From NCBI GenBank assembly GCA_003133325.1, contig PKXA01000022.1, positions 1 to 64,000 of the forward strand: a DNA stretch of 64,000 nucleotides, given 5' to 3'. Below the pieces are notes generated by a model that had not been told where the DNA came from, ran no database searches, and saw only the letters and a program-made list of their open reading frames with translations. Of the stretch, positions 34,068-43,738 are shown one piece after another (position 1 is the stretch's first letter; every line of letters starts with the position of its first letter). A program made the translations under genes and the position numbers. This DNA comes from Acidimicrobiaceae bacterium (GTDB lineage Bacteria > Actinomycetota > Acidimicrobiia > Acidimicrobiales > RAAP-2).

Positions 34068-34304
34068 ATGAAGGTCTGGATCGACCAGGATCTCTGCACC
34101 GGAGATGGCCTCTGCGAGGAGATCGCTCCGGCCGTCTTCACTCTGCTGGACGACGGCCTTGCCTATGTGAAGGACGGCGCCGACGTGAAGAACGAGCCGG
34201 GTGGATCGGCCGGTTTGGCCAGTGTGCCCGCTGATCTCGAGGATGCCGTCGTCGAGGCCTCCGAAGAGTGCCCAGGTGAGTGCATCTTCATCGAACAGAG
34301 CTGA
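34068..34304 (+). CDS. Small ferredoxin
   Basis: A 78-aa acidic ferredoxin starting at ATG 34068, with GGAG about 11 bases upstream. Cluster ligands are in DLCTGDGLCEE and EECPGECIFIE. The CxxDGxC...CP arrangement is that of the small [3Fe-4S]/[4Fe-4S] ferredoxins serving cytochromes P450 or other reductases. The exact cluster type cannot be set from sequence. It lies alone on + between mpa and trmI, a location I recall as common in actinobacteria. Confidence 0.88.
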   Translation: MKVWIDQDLCTGDGLCEEIAPAVFTLLDDGLAYVKDGADVKNEPGGSAGLASVPADLEDAVVEASEECPGECIFIEQS

Positions 34305-34329
34305 GTAGTCAGGGGTACCTCGCCTGCGC

Positions 34330-35214
34330 TCAAAACTCCGTGGAGACCAGTCCGGGCTCGCTGGGTGACTCGGCATCGCCGGCTGCCTCGTACTTCTTGG
34401 CGTTATATGGGGATCGGTCAGGATCCGGCACCAAGAGTCTCGCGGTGGTGAGGAACCCGGTATGTCCCACCATGCGATGGTCAGGTCGCACCGACCGGGT
34501 TTCCACGTGCCACGTCCGATAGAGCACCTCGACGGTGGCCGCCATACCGAATGGGGTGTGGGCGAGTGCGTTGCGCAACTGTGAGGTCTGATTGATGGTG
34601 GGGAGATAGGAGCAGAGAATGCCACCTGGGCGCATCGCCACTTCCGCGTGGGGCAGCACCCTCCACGGTTCCGGAAGATCGAGGACTATCCGGTCGAGGC
34701 CCCGTTCGTCGATTCCCTCGTAGACATCGCGTATCTCGACCCGGTACGGGACCTGCTTCCCCACCAGGGCCTCCACGTTGGTCCGGGCCCGGTCGGCAAA
34801 GTCTTCGCGCAACTCGTAACCGACCACATCGGCGCCGGACCGCAACAGGGCCATTGATAACGCCCCGGACCCGACGCCCGCCTCGAGAACGCTGACACCC
34901 GGGGCAATATCCGCCAACACCATGATGGCGGCCAGGTCCTTCGGGTAGATCACCTGGGCGCCACGAGGCATTTTCAGTACGACATCGGCCAAGGTCGGCC
35001 GGACCACCAAGAAGCGCCGCCCGGTGCTACCCACAATGGTGGACCCCTCGGGTGCACCGATCAAGTGATCGTGGGCGATGATGCCCATGTGGGTATGGAA
35101 CGAGGTCCCCGCCCGCAGGGTGATCAGATACTGACGCTCTTTTGCATCGACCAAGAGGACCCGCTCGCCGTCAACGAGAATTGAGCGGCTGTCGTCGCTA
35201 CCCACCGTTGTCAA
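34330..35214 (-). CDS. trmI: tRNA (adenine-N1-)-methyltransferase TrmI
   Basis: A 294-aa class I SAM methyltransferase of the Rv2118c/TrmI type that methylates A58 in the T-loop of tRNA as a tetramer. An N-terminal domain is followed by the SAM-binding VLEAGVGSGALSMALLRSG and the catalytic-region DRIVLDLPEPWRVLP. The family-typical YPKDLAAIMVLADIAPG is present. The gene lies downstream of the three small membrane-protein genes, whose last stop overlaps its start. Confidence 0.93.
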   Translation of the reverse strand: MTTVGSDDSRSILVDGERVLLVDAKERQYLITLRAGTSFHTHMGIIAHDHLIGAPEGSTIVGSTGRRFLVVRPTLADVVLKMPRGAQVIYPKDLAAIMVLADIAPGVSVLEAGVGSGALSMALLRSGADVVGYELREDFADRARTNVEALVGKQVPYRVEIRDVYEGIDERGLDRIVLDLPEPWRVLPHAEVAMRPGGILCSYLPTINQTSQLRNALAHTPFGMAATVEVLYRTWHVETRSVRPDHRMVGHTGFLTTARLLVPDPDRSPYNAKKYEAAGDAESPSEPGLVSTEF

Positions 35215-35426
35215 TCGCCGGACAGCTTGGCGTCACCAGGGTTGCTGGTCTCCACCACCAGCCGTTCACCGGGAAGCAGAACCGTCCGGTAGATGACGTC
35301 ATCGTCCCTTCGGCGGGCTCGGATGAGCAACCAGGCTGATGCCCCGATCACGAACCAAACCGGATGCTCACCGCGAAAGCCGCGGCGGAATCCGTTCTTC
35401 AGGAAATAGCGAAGGAGGCGCTCCAC
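35211..35426 (-). CDS. Small basic membrane protein, unknown
   Basis: A 71-aa protein starting at GTG 35426, four bases after the stop of the previous gene. The N-terminus is basic (VERLLRYFLKNGFRRGFRG), followed by a probable membrane segment (PVWFVIGASAWLLIRA) and an RARRRDDDVIY linker; a longer start (GTG at 35474) exists but would overlap the neighbouring gene. No family recognised. The stop overlaps the trmI start. Confidence 0.55.
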   Translation of the reverse strand: MERLLRYFLKNGFRRGFRGEHPVWFVIGASAWLLIRARRRDDDVIYRTVLLPGERLVVETSNPGDAKLSGD

Positions 35427-35430
35427 GTCT

Positions 35431-35643
35431 TCAGATCCGCCGGACCTCGACCACTGCCGAACGACTGCGGCCACGTCGCCGACCGGCCATATAAGCGATG
35501 GCGAGCAGCACCACTGCGGATGCAACTCCGACGGCCAACAGTTTGGACCGGGCAGACTCAACCTCGGTGGCGACCTCGCCGTTGAGTTCGCGGAAACGTG
35601 CTTCTATGTCGGCGCGGGTGATGGTTGAGCTTTCGGGGCTCAT
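35431..35643 (-). CDS. Small single-helix membrane protein, unknown
   Basis: A 70-aa protein with an N-terminal charged helix (ITRADIEARFRELNGEVATE), one membrane segment (LLAVGVASAVVLLAIAYMAG) and a very basic tail (RRRGRSRSAVVEVRRI). The layout, an amphipathic N-helix plus anchor, resembles small envelope proteins accompanying holin-like or DUF3618-type genes. Its start overlaps the stop of the holin-like gene (ATGA). Confidence 0.65.
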   Translation of the reverse strand: MSPESSTITRADIEARFRELNGEVATEVESARSKLLAVGVASAVVLLAIAYMAGRRRGRSRSAVVEVRRI

Positions 35644-36005
35644 GCAGTCTCCTTGTGTCGTTCAACCTGTCGCTTGCCCTGTCCCCGGCTGATGGCAGCC
35701 ACCGCCACCGTGGCGATCGCCAACACGGCCACTGTGCAGATCAGGTAAGGGGCCCACGACCAGTTGCCGGTGAACGTGCTTCCCGTCTCACCCTGCAACA
35801 GGCGGAGGAATCCCACGGCCAGGATCACCAGGCCGATACCCAACGCCACTGATCCGGCCACACCGAATACGATGAACCGTCCCAGACCCTTCAACGGCTG
35901 GAGGGTCTCCTGCTTGATGTAGTCGACGACCAACTGGAGGGTGTCGCCTCCCATCGCCTGGATTCGTCCGGTTCCCTCGTCTTTCCCCTTACGGCCTCCG
36001 GTCAC
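35640..36005 (-). CDS. Phage-holin-superfamily-like membrane protein
   Basis: A 121-aa, GTG-started membrane protein. A polar N-terminus with VVDYIKQETLQPLKGLGRFI is followed by two membrane segments (GVAGSVALGIGLVILAVGFL and YLICTVAVLAIATVAVAAI). It matches the pattern of the actinobacterial 'putative holin-X/phage holin family' proteins, which are chromosomal and not evidence of a prophage. Together with the two genes after it, it forms a small membrane-protein operon leading into trmI. Confidence 0.7.
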   Translation of the reverse strand: MTGGRKGKDEGTGRIQAMGGDTLQLVVDYIKQETLQPLKGLGRFIVFGVAGSVALGIGLVILAVGFLRLLQGETGSTFTGNWSWAPYLICTVAVLAIATVAVAAISRGQGKRQVERHKETA

Positions 36006-36023
36006 GGTCCTCCTTCAGTGGTG

Positions 36024-36053
36024 TCGCCGTCCCAAAGGCCATCGCCGTCCCAA
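36024..36053. repeat. Direct repeat upstream of the holin-like gene
   Basis: TCGCCGTCCCAA occurs at 36024-36035 and at 36042-36053, with an 18-bp period, 19 bp before the GTG start of the holin-like gene. It may be a duplicated regulatory site or a simple slippage product. Confidence 0.4.
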
Positions 36054-36280
36054 GGGTGTCGCTCTACGCAACTATACGCAAGGCGACACGCCGCCCTGAG
36101 ATTCGGCAACGTACCACGGCATGTGCCAAGCCGCGACGGCCCGGATACACCGGGTGAGGACCCGCCCGGCTCAAGGCCGGCCGTTGGCCTCGTCGAGGCT
36201 CGTACGGGTGAGGATCGAGTGCAACTCCACACCGAGACCCGCAAGGTTGTCGTGTCGGCGTTGCCGGCACCCCACCGGAT

Positions 36281-37291
36281 CTACGAGGTCCCCTCCTCGA
36301 CGAGCGGCAGAGTGCGAGCCTCGGCGCCCAACTGATGGGTGCCGCCGCCGCTCTCCCACCGCACGGAAACCGTTTCGGGCGGCGTCACCCGCCGATGGAG
36401 GGTGGCCAGGGCCACCGGTGAACCGAAGAGGGGAGACCAGGCCACCGAGGTCAGATGGCCGACCTCGTGCTCGCCATCAGAGGTCCATACCGCCGCCCCG
36501 AGCGGAGGAAGGTCGCTGCGGCCACCCCCGCTGTCACCCGGCCCGGAAGCGATCACCAGACCGGCCAGCTTCCGGGCGACCTTCGAACCCCGGGAGTCAA
36601 GGCGGGCCACCAACTCCTGACCGGTGAAGCACCCCTTGGTGAACGACACCGCCCTGTCCACCAACCCGACTTCCGCGGCGATGGTCGAATCGTTGATTTC
36701 ACGCCCGTTGAGGGGAAGCCCGGCTTCGATGCGGGCCGCTTCCCAGGCGTTGTCACTACAGCGCACCACCCCTTCCCCCACCCAGGCGTCGGGTGCTCTT
36801 CCACCTGCGGTCGCCGGGCCCAGCAGGTCGAAGCCCGAGAACCCGGGCCAGGCGACAGGGAGGCGTAGCACCGACGGATCGCCGGCCGCGGCCGCGGTCA
36901 CCACCTTGGTGGGGTCGGCGCCGGGGCCCCGCACGGCCATGCACTCCCATGCCAGCAATTCCAACTCCACCTTTACCCGAAGGCGGAACCGCTCCAATCG
37001 GGTCTTCACGGCCTCGCCGAATCCGCCATCGGTGTCGATGACGAACTGGTCGTCCCCTGTGCGATTCACCCTCACGAACGCGTCCATCTTCCCCTGGGGG
37101 CTGAGAAGCAGCGCCTCGGCTGTTCCCCCCACGGTCAGGCCGGCCACGTCCTGGCTGCACTGTCCTTGCAGGTAGCTCACCGCATCCGGCCCCGTCACCC
37201 GCACGATGTCGCGGTCGATCCGGTGGGCAGCCACCAAGGTGCGCAAGGCGTCATACCCGTTTGTCAACGCCTCATCCGGAGCCACACTCAT
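36281..37291 (-). CDS. ygfZ: YgfZ/GcvT-like folate-binding protein
   Basis: A 336-aa GcvT-fold protein of the YgfZ/IBA57 group, which supports iron-sulfur cluster proteins in a folate-dependent way. The signature KGCFTGQE is present near residue 217, and GPDAVSYLQGQCSQDV in the N-terminal domain fits the family. It overlaps the trpE stop (ATGA) and is the last gene of the his-trpE run. The combination with trpE is known in actinobacteria but has no clear mechanistic reason. Confidence 0.88.
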   Translation of the reverse strand: MSVAPDEALTNGYDALRTLVAAHRIDRDIVRVTGPDAVSYLQGQCSQDVAGLTVGGTAEALLLSPQGKMDAFVRVNRTGDDQFVIDTDGGFGEAVKTRLERFRLRVKVELELLAWECMAVRGPGADPTKVVTAAAAGDPSVLRLPVAWPGFSGFDLLGPATAGGRAPDAWVGEGVVRCSDNAWEAARIEAGLPLNGREINDSTIAAEVGLVDRAVSFTKGCFTGQELVARLDSRGSKVARKLAGLVIASGPGDSGGGRSDLPPLGAAVWTSDGEHEVGHLTSVAWSPLFGSPVALATLHRRVTPPETVSVRWESGGGTHQLGAEARTLPLVEEGTS

Positions 37292-38874
37292 CGATCAGCC
37301 CCCATTCCACCCACAGCCCCGGTCGACGGCGTGTCCCCGGTCGATGCCGAAGCCCTGGTCATGGCCACCGCCGAGAGCATGGCTGCCGCCTTGTGCGCGC
37401 ACTCGGCATTCTCCGAAGCCGGATCGCTGTCCGCCACGATCCCCGCGCCGGCCTGGACCGAGGCACGACCATCGGGATCCACGGTCATGGTGCGAATGGC
37501 TATGGCGGTGTCGAGATTCCCCGAGAAGTCGAGATACCCGACCACTCCCCCATAGATCCCCCGCTTGGTCGGCTCGAGGTCGTCGATGATCTGCATGGCC
37601 CTCACCTTGGGTGCCCCGGAGAGGGTGCCGGCCGGCAATGTCGCCCGCAGGACGTCGATGGGCCCTTTGCCCGGAGCCAGACTCCCCGAAACCTGAGACG
37701 TGAGGTGCATGATGTGGCTGTAGCACTCCACCACCATCATCTCGTCGAGCTGCTCGGTCCCGAACGACACCACCCTCCCCACGTCATTGCGGGCCAGATC
37801 CACCAGCATCACATGTTCGGCTACTTCCTTCGGATCTTCCGCCAGCTCACCCTGGAGGCGCAGGTCTTCCTCGGGATTCCGGCCCCGGGGTCGCGATCCG
37901 GCGATCGGCCGGGACGTCACCGTGCCGTCCCGGAGACGCACCATGGGCTCGGGGGAGGCACCCACCACCGTGACCTCGGGGAATCGAAGGAAATACAGAT
38001 AGGGACTCGGGTTGACCAGTCGGAGCACCCGGTAGACGTCGAAGGGGTCGACCCCCAGGCACGGGAGATCGAACCGTTGCGACAGCACCACCTGAAACAC
38101 GTCCCCAGCGGTGACGTGCTCCTTGGCCACCCGCACCGCATCTTCGTAAAGATTGTCCGACATGGTGCGCACCACGTCGGAAGGGGCACCGGTTTTCATC
38201 GGCAGCAGACGAGCCGGTTCGTCGAGCGGACGGAAACAATCGGCCGCCAGTTGGTCCAAACGCCCCTGGGCGGCGGCATGAGCCGCGTCCATCTCGTCAG
38301 CGCCCCACGAAGGGTCGATCACCACGTTGTCGATGAGGACCACCCGCTGGCGCCAGTGGTCGAATGCCGCCAGCTGGCCGATGACGGCCAGAATGGCATC
38401 GGGGTGACCCAGATCGTCCCTGGGGGTGTCCGGGAGGTGCTCGACCTCGCGCACCACGTCATAGCCCAGGTACCCGACCAACCCGGCGTGGAGCGGGGGT
38501 AGATCAGGGAGCTCGGGTGATTCGAAGGCGTTGAGGATCGCCTCCATGGCCACGAGCACACCCCTGTTCCCGGTGACCGCGTTGTCGGTTACCGCGTCGA
38601 GGTCGAGGGGGCCGGCGCTGGTGACCGCGTCGCCCACTGCGGTGACGGTGGCCAGAGGGTTACGGCCCACAAAGGAGTAGCGACCCCAGCGTTCTCCCCC
38701 CTCCACCGATTCGAGCAAGAACCCGACATTGTCACCGGTGCCCACGATCTGGAGGAATGCCCCCACCGGGGTGATGGTGTCGGCGATCAGTTCCCGCCAC
38801 ACCGGGACGATCCGGTGTTTGGCCGCCAATGAACGGAATCCGTCCTCACCCGGCCCGGAGCCAGAGTCGTTCAT
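37288..38874 (-). CDS. trpE: Anthranilate synthase component I
   Basis: A 528-aa chorismate-utilising enzyme that makes anthranilate in tryptophan synthesis. The N-terminal domain contains the feedback-site segment [18 protein letters not shown], where an LLES motif typically binds tryptophan. The catalytic part has [40 protein letters not shown] and [16 protein letters not shown]. The amidotransferase partner (trpG) is not in the window. The start overlaps hisI's stop; the C-terminal 20 residues are low-complexity. Confidence 0.95.
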   Translation of the reverse strand: MNDSGSGPGEDGFRSLAAKHRIVPVWRELIADTITPVGAFLQIVGTGDNVGFLLESVEGGERWGRYSFVGRNPLATVTAVGDAVTSAGPLDLDAVTDNAVTGNRGVLVAMEAILNAFESPELPDLPPLHAGLVGYLGYDVVREVEHLPDTPRDDLGHPDAILAVIGQLAAFDHWRQRVVLIDNVVIDPSWGADEMDAAHAAAQGRLDQLAADCFRPLDEPARLLPMKTGAPSDVVRTMSDNLYEDAVRVAKEHVTAGDVFQVVLSQRFDLPCLGVDPFDVYRVLRLVNPSPYLYFLRFPEVTVVGASPEPMVRLRDGTVTSRPIAGSRPRGRNPEEDLRLQGELAEDPKEVAEHVMLVDLARNDVGRVVSFGTEQLDEMMVVECYSHIMHLTSQVSGSLAPGKGPIDVLRATLPAGTLSGAPKVRAMQIIDDLEPTKRGIYGGVVGYLDFSGNLDTAIAIRTMTVDPDGRASVQAGAGIVADSDPASENAECAHKAAAMLSAVAMTRASASTGDTPSTGAVGGMGADR

Positions 38875-39266
38875 ATGTTCGCTGATGGATCGCCGAAGGA
38901 GCGGTAGAAGCAGGTGCGGTTGCCGGTATGGCAGGCACCCTTTCCCTCCTGGTCGACCACGATGAGCAAGGTGTCACCGTCACAGTCGTAGCTGAGGCCA
39001 CGCACGTACTGTCGATCGCCGGAGGTCTCGCCCTTGCACCAATACTCCTTCCGGCTCCGGCTCCAGAACCAGGTACGCCCCGTCTCGAGCGTCCTCCTCA
39101 GCGAATCCTCGTTCATCCACGCCAGCATGAGCACGGCATGATCCGAGGCATCCTGGATGATGGCCGGCACCAAGCCGTCGGCGTTATAGGCCACCTCGGC
39201 CAGCTCGACGGAGGTGAACGGAATGGGGGTGGCAATGAATTCTGACTGTGGCTGGGTGGTACTCAC
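38871..39266 (-). CDS. hisI: Phosphoribosyl-AMP cyclohydrolase
   Basis: A 131-aa enzyme of the third step of histidine biosynthesis. Diagnostic motifs are [33 protein letters not shown], and the metal-binding DCDGDTLL and [12 protein letters not shown]. The HisE function is not fused here and no hisE lies in this window. A four-base overlap with trpE indicates coupling. Confidence 0.95.
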   Translation of the reverse strand: MSTTQPQSEFIATPIPFTSVELAEVAYNADGLVPAIIQDASDHAVLMLAWMNEDSLRRTLETGRTWFWSRSRKEYWCKGETSGDRQYVRGLSYDCDGDTLLIVVDQEGKGACHTGNRTCFYRSFGDPSANI

Positions 39267-39308
39267 GAGACGTACTCCCTGTAACTGAGCATTGAGGTCA
39301 ACCGTCGT

Positions 39309-39680
39309 TCAGAGATAGAGGCCGGTGCCGCCGTCGATGCGGGTGGAGGCCACCGCGTGAATGTCCCGCTCTCGCAGAATGACGTACTCGTCCCCCTGCA
39401 CGTCGACTTCGAACCGGTCCTCCGGATTGAACAACACGTTGTCCCCCACCTTGATGGTTCGGACATGGGGGCCGACGGCCACCACTTCGGCCCACGCCAA
39501 TCGGCGGGATACCTGGGCGGTGGCGGGAATCAGGATCCCTGACCGGGACCGGCGCTCCCCCTCGGCTTGCCCGACCTGTACCAACACGCGGTCGGCGAGC
39601 ACGGTGATGGGTTGTTTGGGCCCGTCTCCCGCTCCATTGCGGCTGATGTCGGGTGTCGCTCGGGTCACGGTAGCCACCAC
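39309..39680 (-). CDS. GroES-family co-chaperone-like protein
   Basis: A 123-aa Cpn10-fold protein. The conserved GroES-like parts are VLADRVLVQVGQAEGERRSR, GILIPATAQ, WAEVVAVGP and KVGDNVLFNPEDRFEVDVQG. About 28 extra residues precede the fold. It lacks a neighbouring groEL and lies inside the histidine cluster between hisF and hisI, so it is not the classical groES-groEL partner; a specialised chaperone or scaffold is possible. Confidence 0.75.
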   Translation of the reverse strand: MVATVTRATPDISRNGAGDGPKQPITVLADRVLVQVGQAEGERRSRSGILIPATAQVSRRLAWAEVVAVGPHVRTIKVGDNVLFNPEDRFEVDVQGDEYVILRERDIHAVASTRIDGGTGLYL

Positions 39681-39732
39681 CCCAGGCTACCAACGTCGGC
39701 CGGGATGCCCTTCCCGGCCCCCCAGGCAGCCT

Positions 39733-40515
39733 TCACGCCGGGCGGACAGCCACGCCGGCAGCGGCCAGGTGGTCCTTGGCCTCCCCCACCGTGAACTCGC
39801 CGAGATGGAAGATCGACGCGGCCAGGACGGCATCGGCCGCACCTTCGACCGCTCCGGCCACCAGGTGATCGAGCTCCCCCACCCCTCCCGAGGCAATCAG
39901 GGGCACCGGACAACTATCGGAAACTCGGCGGGTGAGGGCGAGGTCGAATCCATCCCGGGTGCCGTCACGGTCCATCGAGGTGAGCAGGATCTCACCGGCG
40001 CCGATGGTTGCGCACCGTTCCGCCCAATGGACGGCGTCCATGCCGGTGGAAGTGCGCCCTCCATGGGTGAACACCTCCCAGGCCACACCTTCGCCATCGC
40101 CATCCGGGGCCGGGCGGCGCCGGGCATCGATGGCCACCACCACACACTGGGCGCCGAACTCCGTGGCGATCTCGCTGATCAGCTCCGGGCGCTCCACCGC
40201 CGCGGTGTTGATGCCCACCTTGTCGGCACCGGCCCGCAACAACCGGCGGGCATCTTCGACCGACCGGACGCCACCGCCCACCGTGAAGGGGATGAATACC
40301 TGCTCGGCGGTGCGGGAGACAACGTCGACCATGGTCCGGCGGTGATCCGAGGATGCGGTGATGTCGAGGAAGACCAGCTCGTCTGCCCCCTGGGCGTTGT
40401 AGCGGGCAGCCAGTTCCACCGGGTCCCCGGCGTCGAACAGATCGACGAATCGGATGCCTTTGACGACGCGGCCGGCGTCCACGTCGAGACAGGGAATGAC
40501 CCTCACTGTTCGCAC
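39733..40515 (-). CDS. hisF: Imidazole glycerol phosphate synthase subunit HisF
   Basis: A 260-aa TIM-barrel cyclase that, with HisH, makes imidazole glycerol phosphate and AICAR. The catalytic aspartates are in [15 protein letters not shown] and [20 protein letters not shown] binds phosphate. It overlaps hisA by 13 bp. The C-terminus ends at VRPA. The N-terminal phosphate motif is standard. Confidence 0.96.
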   Translation of the reverse strand: MRTVRVIPCLDVDAGRVVKGIRFVDLFDAGDPVELAARYNAQGADELVFLDITASSDHRRTMVDVVSRTAEQVFIPFTVGGGVRSVEDARRLLRAGADKVGINTAAVERPELISEIATEFGAQCVVVAIDARRRPAPDGDGEGVAWEVFTHGGRTSTGMDAVHWAERCATIGAGEILLTSMDRDGTRDGFDLALTRRVSDSCPVPLIASGGVGELDHLVAGAVEGAADAVLAASIFHLGEFTVGEAKDHLAAAGVAVRPA

Positions 40516-41258
40516 GCCGCCACCCCTTCTCCTACGGTCATGCGTCCGTCGACCAAGGCCTTGCCACAGATCGTGCCGGTAAGGCGCCGCTGCGAGCCTC
40601 CCACCCGTACCGACATGGTGGCCAGGGCCCGGATGTCCTCAACCGAGCCGACCCCGCCCGACGCGATCACCGGAAGCGCTGTCGCCCCCAGGACCGCGGC
40701 CAGGCCGGCCAGGTCAGGGCCTCCCAACATCCCGTCCCGATCGATGGCGGTCACGATCACCGCGGACAGATCCACCTGGGCGAGTTCCTCGAGCAGGTCG
40801 GCCAGGATGCGACCGCTCCTCTCTTCCCAACCTCGGATGGCAACCTCGGCCCGGCCTTCGCCATCGACCCGGTAGTCGAGACCCACCGCGATGCGCCCCG
40901 GGTGGCGGGCGGCGGAACGGAGGGCGAGCCCGGGGTCATCGAGCACGGCACTGCCGAGAATGACCCGGGCGACTCCGCCGGACAACAGCTCGTCGATGTC
41001 CTCGTCGGTTCGCACTCCCCCACCGGTCTCCACGGGAACCTCCACCGCCGCGACGATGGCCAGCACGGTCTTCCGATTCACCGGACTGCCGGTTCGGGCT
41101 GCGTCCAGATCGACCACGTGGAGCCAGGGGGCACCAGCATCGGCAAAGGAACGGGCCAGAACCAGCGGGTCCCCGTAGTCACTCTGTCGGCCGAAATCCC
41201 CCTGGACCAACCGCACCGCGGCGCCGTTCCGGATGTCGATGGCCGGATAAAGGTCCAC
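40503..41258 (-). CDS. hisA: ProFAR isomerase HisA (possibly PriA)
   Basis: A 251-aa TIM-barrel isomerase of the fourth histidine step. Characteristic segments are [43 protein letters not shown] and [15 protein letters not shown]. In many actinobacteria lacking trpF the same protein (PriA) also serves tryptophan synthesis; whether that applies here cannot be decided from this window. It overlaps hisH by one base (stop/start) and hisF by 13 bp. Confidence 0.94.
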   Translation of the reverse strand: MDLYPAIDIRNGAAVRLVQGDFGRQSDYGDPLVLARSFADAGAPWLHVVDLDAARTGSPVNRKTVLAIVAAVEVPVETGGGVRTDEDIDELLSGGVARVILGSAVLDDPGLALRSAARHPGRIAVGLDYRVDGEGRAEVAIRGWEERSGRILADLLEELAQVDLSAVIVTAIDRDGMLGGPDLAGLAAVLGATALPVIASGGVGSVEDIRALATMSVRVGGSQRRLTGTICGKALVDGRMTVGEGVAACEQ

Positions 41259-41929
41259 TATGAACCCGTGCCCGGCGGAGCCGGCCGACCGGTCACCGGA
41301 CGGGCCGAGACCCCGGGCCTGGTGCCGGCAACTTCGCGCGCGAAGTTCCCCAGAATGCCGAGCCCGACCGAACCGGACTTCTCAGGGTGGAACTGGGTAC
41401 CCCAGAGTGGACCCCGCTCCGCCGACGCAGTGATCGGGCCGCCATAGTCACAGGTGGAGGTGGTGTCGGAGGTCATCTCCGGGGCAAAGGAATGCACGAA
41501 GTAGACCCAGGCCGGGTCGGGTGTCCCGGCCAAGAGGCCGGATTCGTGCCCGGCTACCCGGTCGAGCACGTTCCACTGCATCTGGGGGTGTTTGACCCCT
41601 CGGGGCAGGGCACGAACCATCCCGGGGAGCACCCCGAGACCCGGCTGGTCGGGATCTTCCTCCGAGCCCTCGTAGAGCAACTGGAACCCTATGCAGATCC
41701 CCAAGAAGGGTGTGCCCCGGGCAATGGCATCGAGGGCGGCGGATGCGAGTCCGCTGTCACGTAGGGCTCGCGCACACGGCCCGAAGGACCCGACTCCGGG
41801 CAGCACCACGCCTTCGGCGTCGGCCACCCGGGCGGGGTCACTGACCAGACGAGCGTCGGACCCCACGTGCTGGAGTGCCTTTTCGGCGGAACGCAGGTTG
41901 CCGATGCCATAGTCGAGGACGGCGATCAC
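41258..41929 (-). CDS. hisH: Imidazole glycerol phosphate synthase subunit HisH
   Basis: A 223-aa class I glutamine amidotransferase feeding ammonia to HisF. The start is GTG at 41929, giving VIAVLDYGIGNLRSAEKAL; the longer ORF adds shadow sequence. The catalytic Cys is in FLGICIGFQLLYEGS, and the His-Glu pair is in GTQFHPEKSG. The C-terminus is Pro/Arg-rich and longer than usual. Confidence 0.95.
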   Translation of the reverse strand: MIAVLDYGIGNLRSAEKALQHVGSDARLVSDPARVADAEGVVLPGVGSFGPCARALRDSGLASAALDAIARGTPFLGICIGFQLLYEGSEEDPDQPGLGVLPGMVRALPRGVKHPQMQWNVLDRVAGHESGLLAGTPDPAWVYFVHSFAPEMTSDTTSTCDYGGPITASAERGPLWGTQFHPEKSGSVGLGILGNFAREVAGTRPGVSARPVTGRPAPPGTGS

Positions 41930-41972
41930 GAGTCGGTCGGGCCACCACAACCCAGGGCACACGGCCCGGGGG

Positions 41973-42620
41973 TCACAGGGTCCCCTTGGTGGAAGGAATC
42001 CCTTCACCTTCTTGGCGAACGGCGTCACGCAGGGCGCGTGCCACCCCTTTGAAGGAGGCCTCGATGATGTGATGGGCATTCTTCCCGGTGCGAAGGCGGA
42101 TGTGGAGGGTGATCCCGGCGGCGGTGGCGAAGGCCCGCCAGAACTCCTCGGCCAACTGCGGGTCGAAGGGTGGGTTGCCCAGGGCGATCACGTCAGGGGC
42201 GAAGTCGACGTCGTACGTGAGGAACGGACGCCCCGACAGGTCGAGAGCGACCTCGACCAACGCCTCGTCCAGGGGCAGGTTGATCGATCCGAACCGTCGG
42301 ATGCCGGCCTTGTCGCCCAGGGCCTTGGCCAGTACATCCCCGAGGACGATGCCCACATCTTCCACGGTGTGGTGGGCGTCGACCTCAAGGTCCCCCCGGG
42401 CCGCCACCGTGAGGTCGAAACCGCCGTGCTTGCCGAGTTGGCTGACCATGTGGTCGAAGAAGGGCAGGCCGGTGGTGACCGCCGTGGTCCCGGTGCCATC
42501 GATGTCCAAGGCGACCTCGATGGATGTCTCTTTGGTGGCGCGGTTGAAGGACGCGCTCCGATGGGTAGACAACACAGTGGAGGGAGTGGCGCTGGTGTCA
42601 GTCGGTCTGGTGTCGGTCAT
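41973..42620 (-). CDS. hisB: Imidazoleglycerol-phosphate dehydratase
   Basis: A 215-aa Mn-dependent dehydratase of the sixth histidine step. The two metal-site repeats are seen as DAHHTVEDVGI and KNAHHIIEASFKG. FDHMVSQLGKHGGFDL is conserved. The N-terminus has about 20 extra residues (TDTRPTDTSATPS). The phosphatase domain of bifunctional HisB is absent. It overlaps hisC by four bases. Confidence 0.96.
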   Translation of the reverse strand: MTDTRPTDTSATPSTVLSTHRSASFNRATKETSIEVALDIDGTGTTAVTTGLPFFDHMVSQLGKHGGFDLTVAARGDLEVDAHHTVEDVGIVLGDVLAKALGDKAGIRRFGSINLPLDEALVEVALDLSGRPFLTYDVDFAPDVIALGNPPFDPQLAEEFWRAFATAAGITLHIRLRTGKNAHHIIEASFKGVARALRDAVRQEGEGIPSTKGTL

Positions 42621-43738
42621 TCCAAGCTCTCATTCAAGGCCTCCAGGAATCGGTCATTCTCGCCGGGCAGGCCGACTGTCACCCGAAGGCACCCGGTGAC
42701 GCCCGGCCACTCCGAACAGTCTCGCACGAGCACTGACCTGCCGAGAAGGTGGGTCCATACCTGGTGAGCGGATCGCTTCGTGGGCCGGAACAGGATGAAA
42801 TTGGCTTCGGACGGCCATGTCTCCACCGGCAGTCCGGCCAGTGCGGCGGCGATGCGTCCGCGTTCCTCGGTCAACATGGCAACCCGGGTCTCCATCTCGC
42901 TGACATAGCGCAGGGCCAGACGCCCGGCCAGTTGCTTGGCGGCGTCGAGATGGTAGGGAAGCGCCACCAGTTCACACGCCTCCACCACTTCGGGCGTGGC
43001 AACCAGGTAGCCGAGTCGGGCACCGGCCATGGACCAGGTTTTCGAGAACGTTCGCACCACCACCGTGCGGGCCGCTCCCGCCGAGTTGCCCCGCAAGATG
43101 TCGAGCGCGCTCGATGGCGCGAACTGGCCGTAGGCCTCATCCACCACCACCAGGCCGGGTGCCCGGGCGACCACCGATTCGATCACCTCCGGCGGGTCGG
43201 CCCGGCCGGTCGGGTTGTTCGGTGAGCACAGGAAGGTGATCACCGGTTGGTGGGCATCGAGAACTCTGACCACTTCGTCGAGATCGAGACGGAAATCATC
43301 GGTCCGACGGCCGGCCGCCACCGTGGTCCCGGTGGTACGGGCGATTTGGCCATGCATGGTGTAAGTGGGCTCGAAGAACGCCACCGTTCGCCCGGGACCT
43401 CCGTAGGCCAGCATCAACGATTGGAGTACCTCGTTGGAGCCGTTGGCACAGAAGATCTGGGAAAGGTCGACCCGGTGGCTTTCGGCCAGCGCCTCACGCA
43501 GTGCCACTGCTTCGCGATCCGGATACCGGTTGAAGTTGAGGTGCGCCAGTTCGCTCTGGAACGCTCGGAGCCAGGCATCGGGCGGCGGCAGGGGTGACTC
43601 ATTGGTGTTGAGCCGTACCTCGACGTCGACCTGGGCCGAGTGGTAGCCGGTGAGCGCCACCAGATCGGGACGGACGACGGGCATGCCGACGGGTGCGCCG
43701 GTGGGCAGGCCGACTCCGTCGGCAGTCAGGTCGGCCAT
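42617..43738 (-). CDS. hisC: Histidinol-phosphate aminotransferase
   Basis: A 373-aa PLP-dependent class I/II aminotransferase. The PLP-binding Lys is in VVRTFSKTWSMAGARLGY. Further signatures are LNTNESPLPPP near the N-terminus, FCANGSNEVLQSLMLAYGGPG and VVDEAYGQFA. It transaminates imidazole acetol phosphate to histidinol phosphate. The gene overlaps hisD by 13 bp and hisB by four. Confidence 0.94.
   Translation of the reverse strand: MADLTADGVGLPTGAPVGMPVVRPDLVALTGYHSAQVDVEVRLNTNESPLPPPDAWLRAFQSELAHLNFNRYPDREAVALREALAESHRVDLSQIFCANGSNEVLQSLMLAYGGPGRTVAFFEPTYTMHGQIARTTGTTVAAGRRTDDFRLDLDEVVRVLDAHQPVITFLCSPNNPTGRADPPEVIESVVARAPGLVVVDEAYGQFAPSSALDILRGNSAGAARTVVVRTFSKTWSMAGARLGYLVATPEVVEACELVALPYHLDAAKQLAGRLALRYVSEMETRVAMLTEERGRIAAALAGLPVETWPSEANFILFRPTKRSAHQVWTHLLGRSVLVRDCSEWPGVTGCLRVTVGLPGENDRFLEALNESLE

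Noticed and set aside
35640-36005. Prophage holin
   Set aside because: The holin-superfamily match is to chromosomal actinobacterial proteins; no other phage gene is near.
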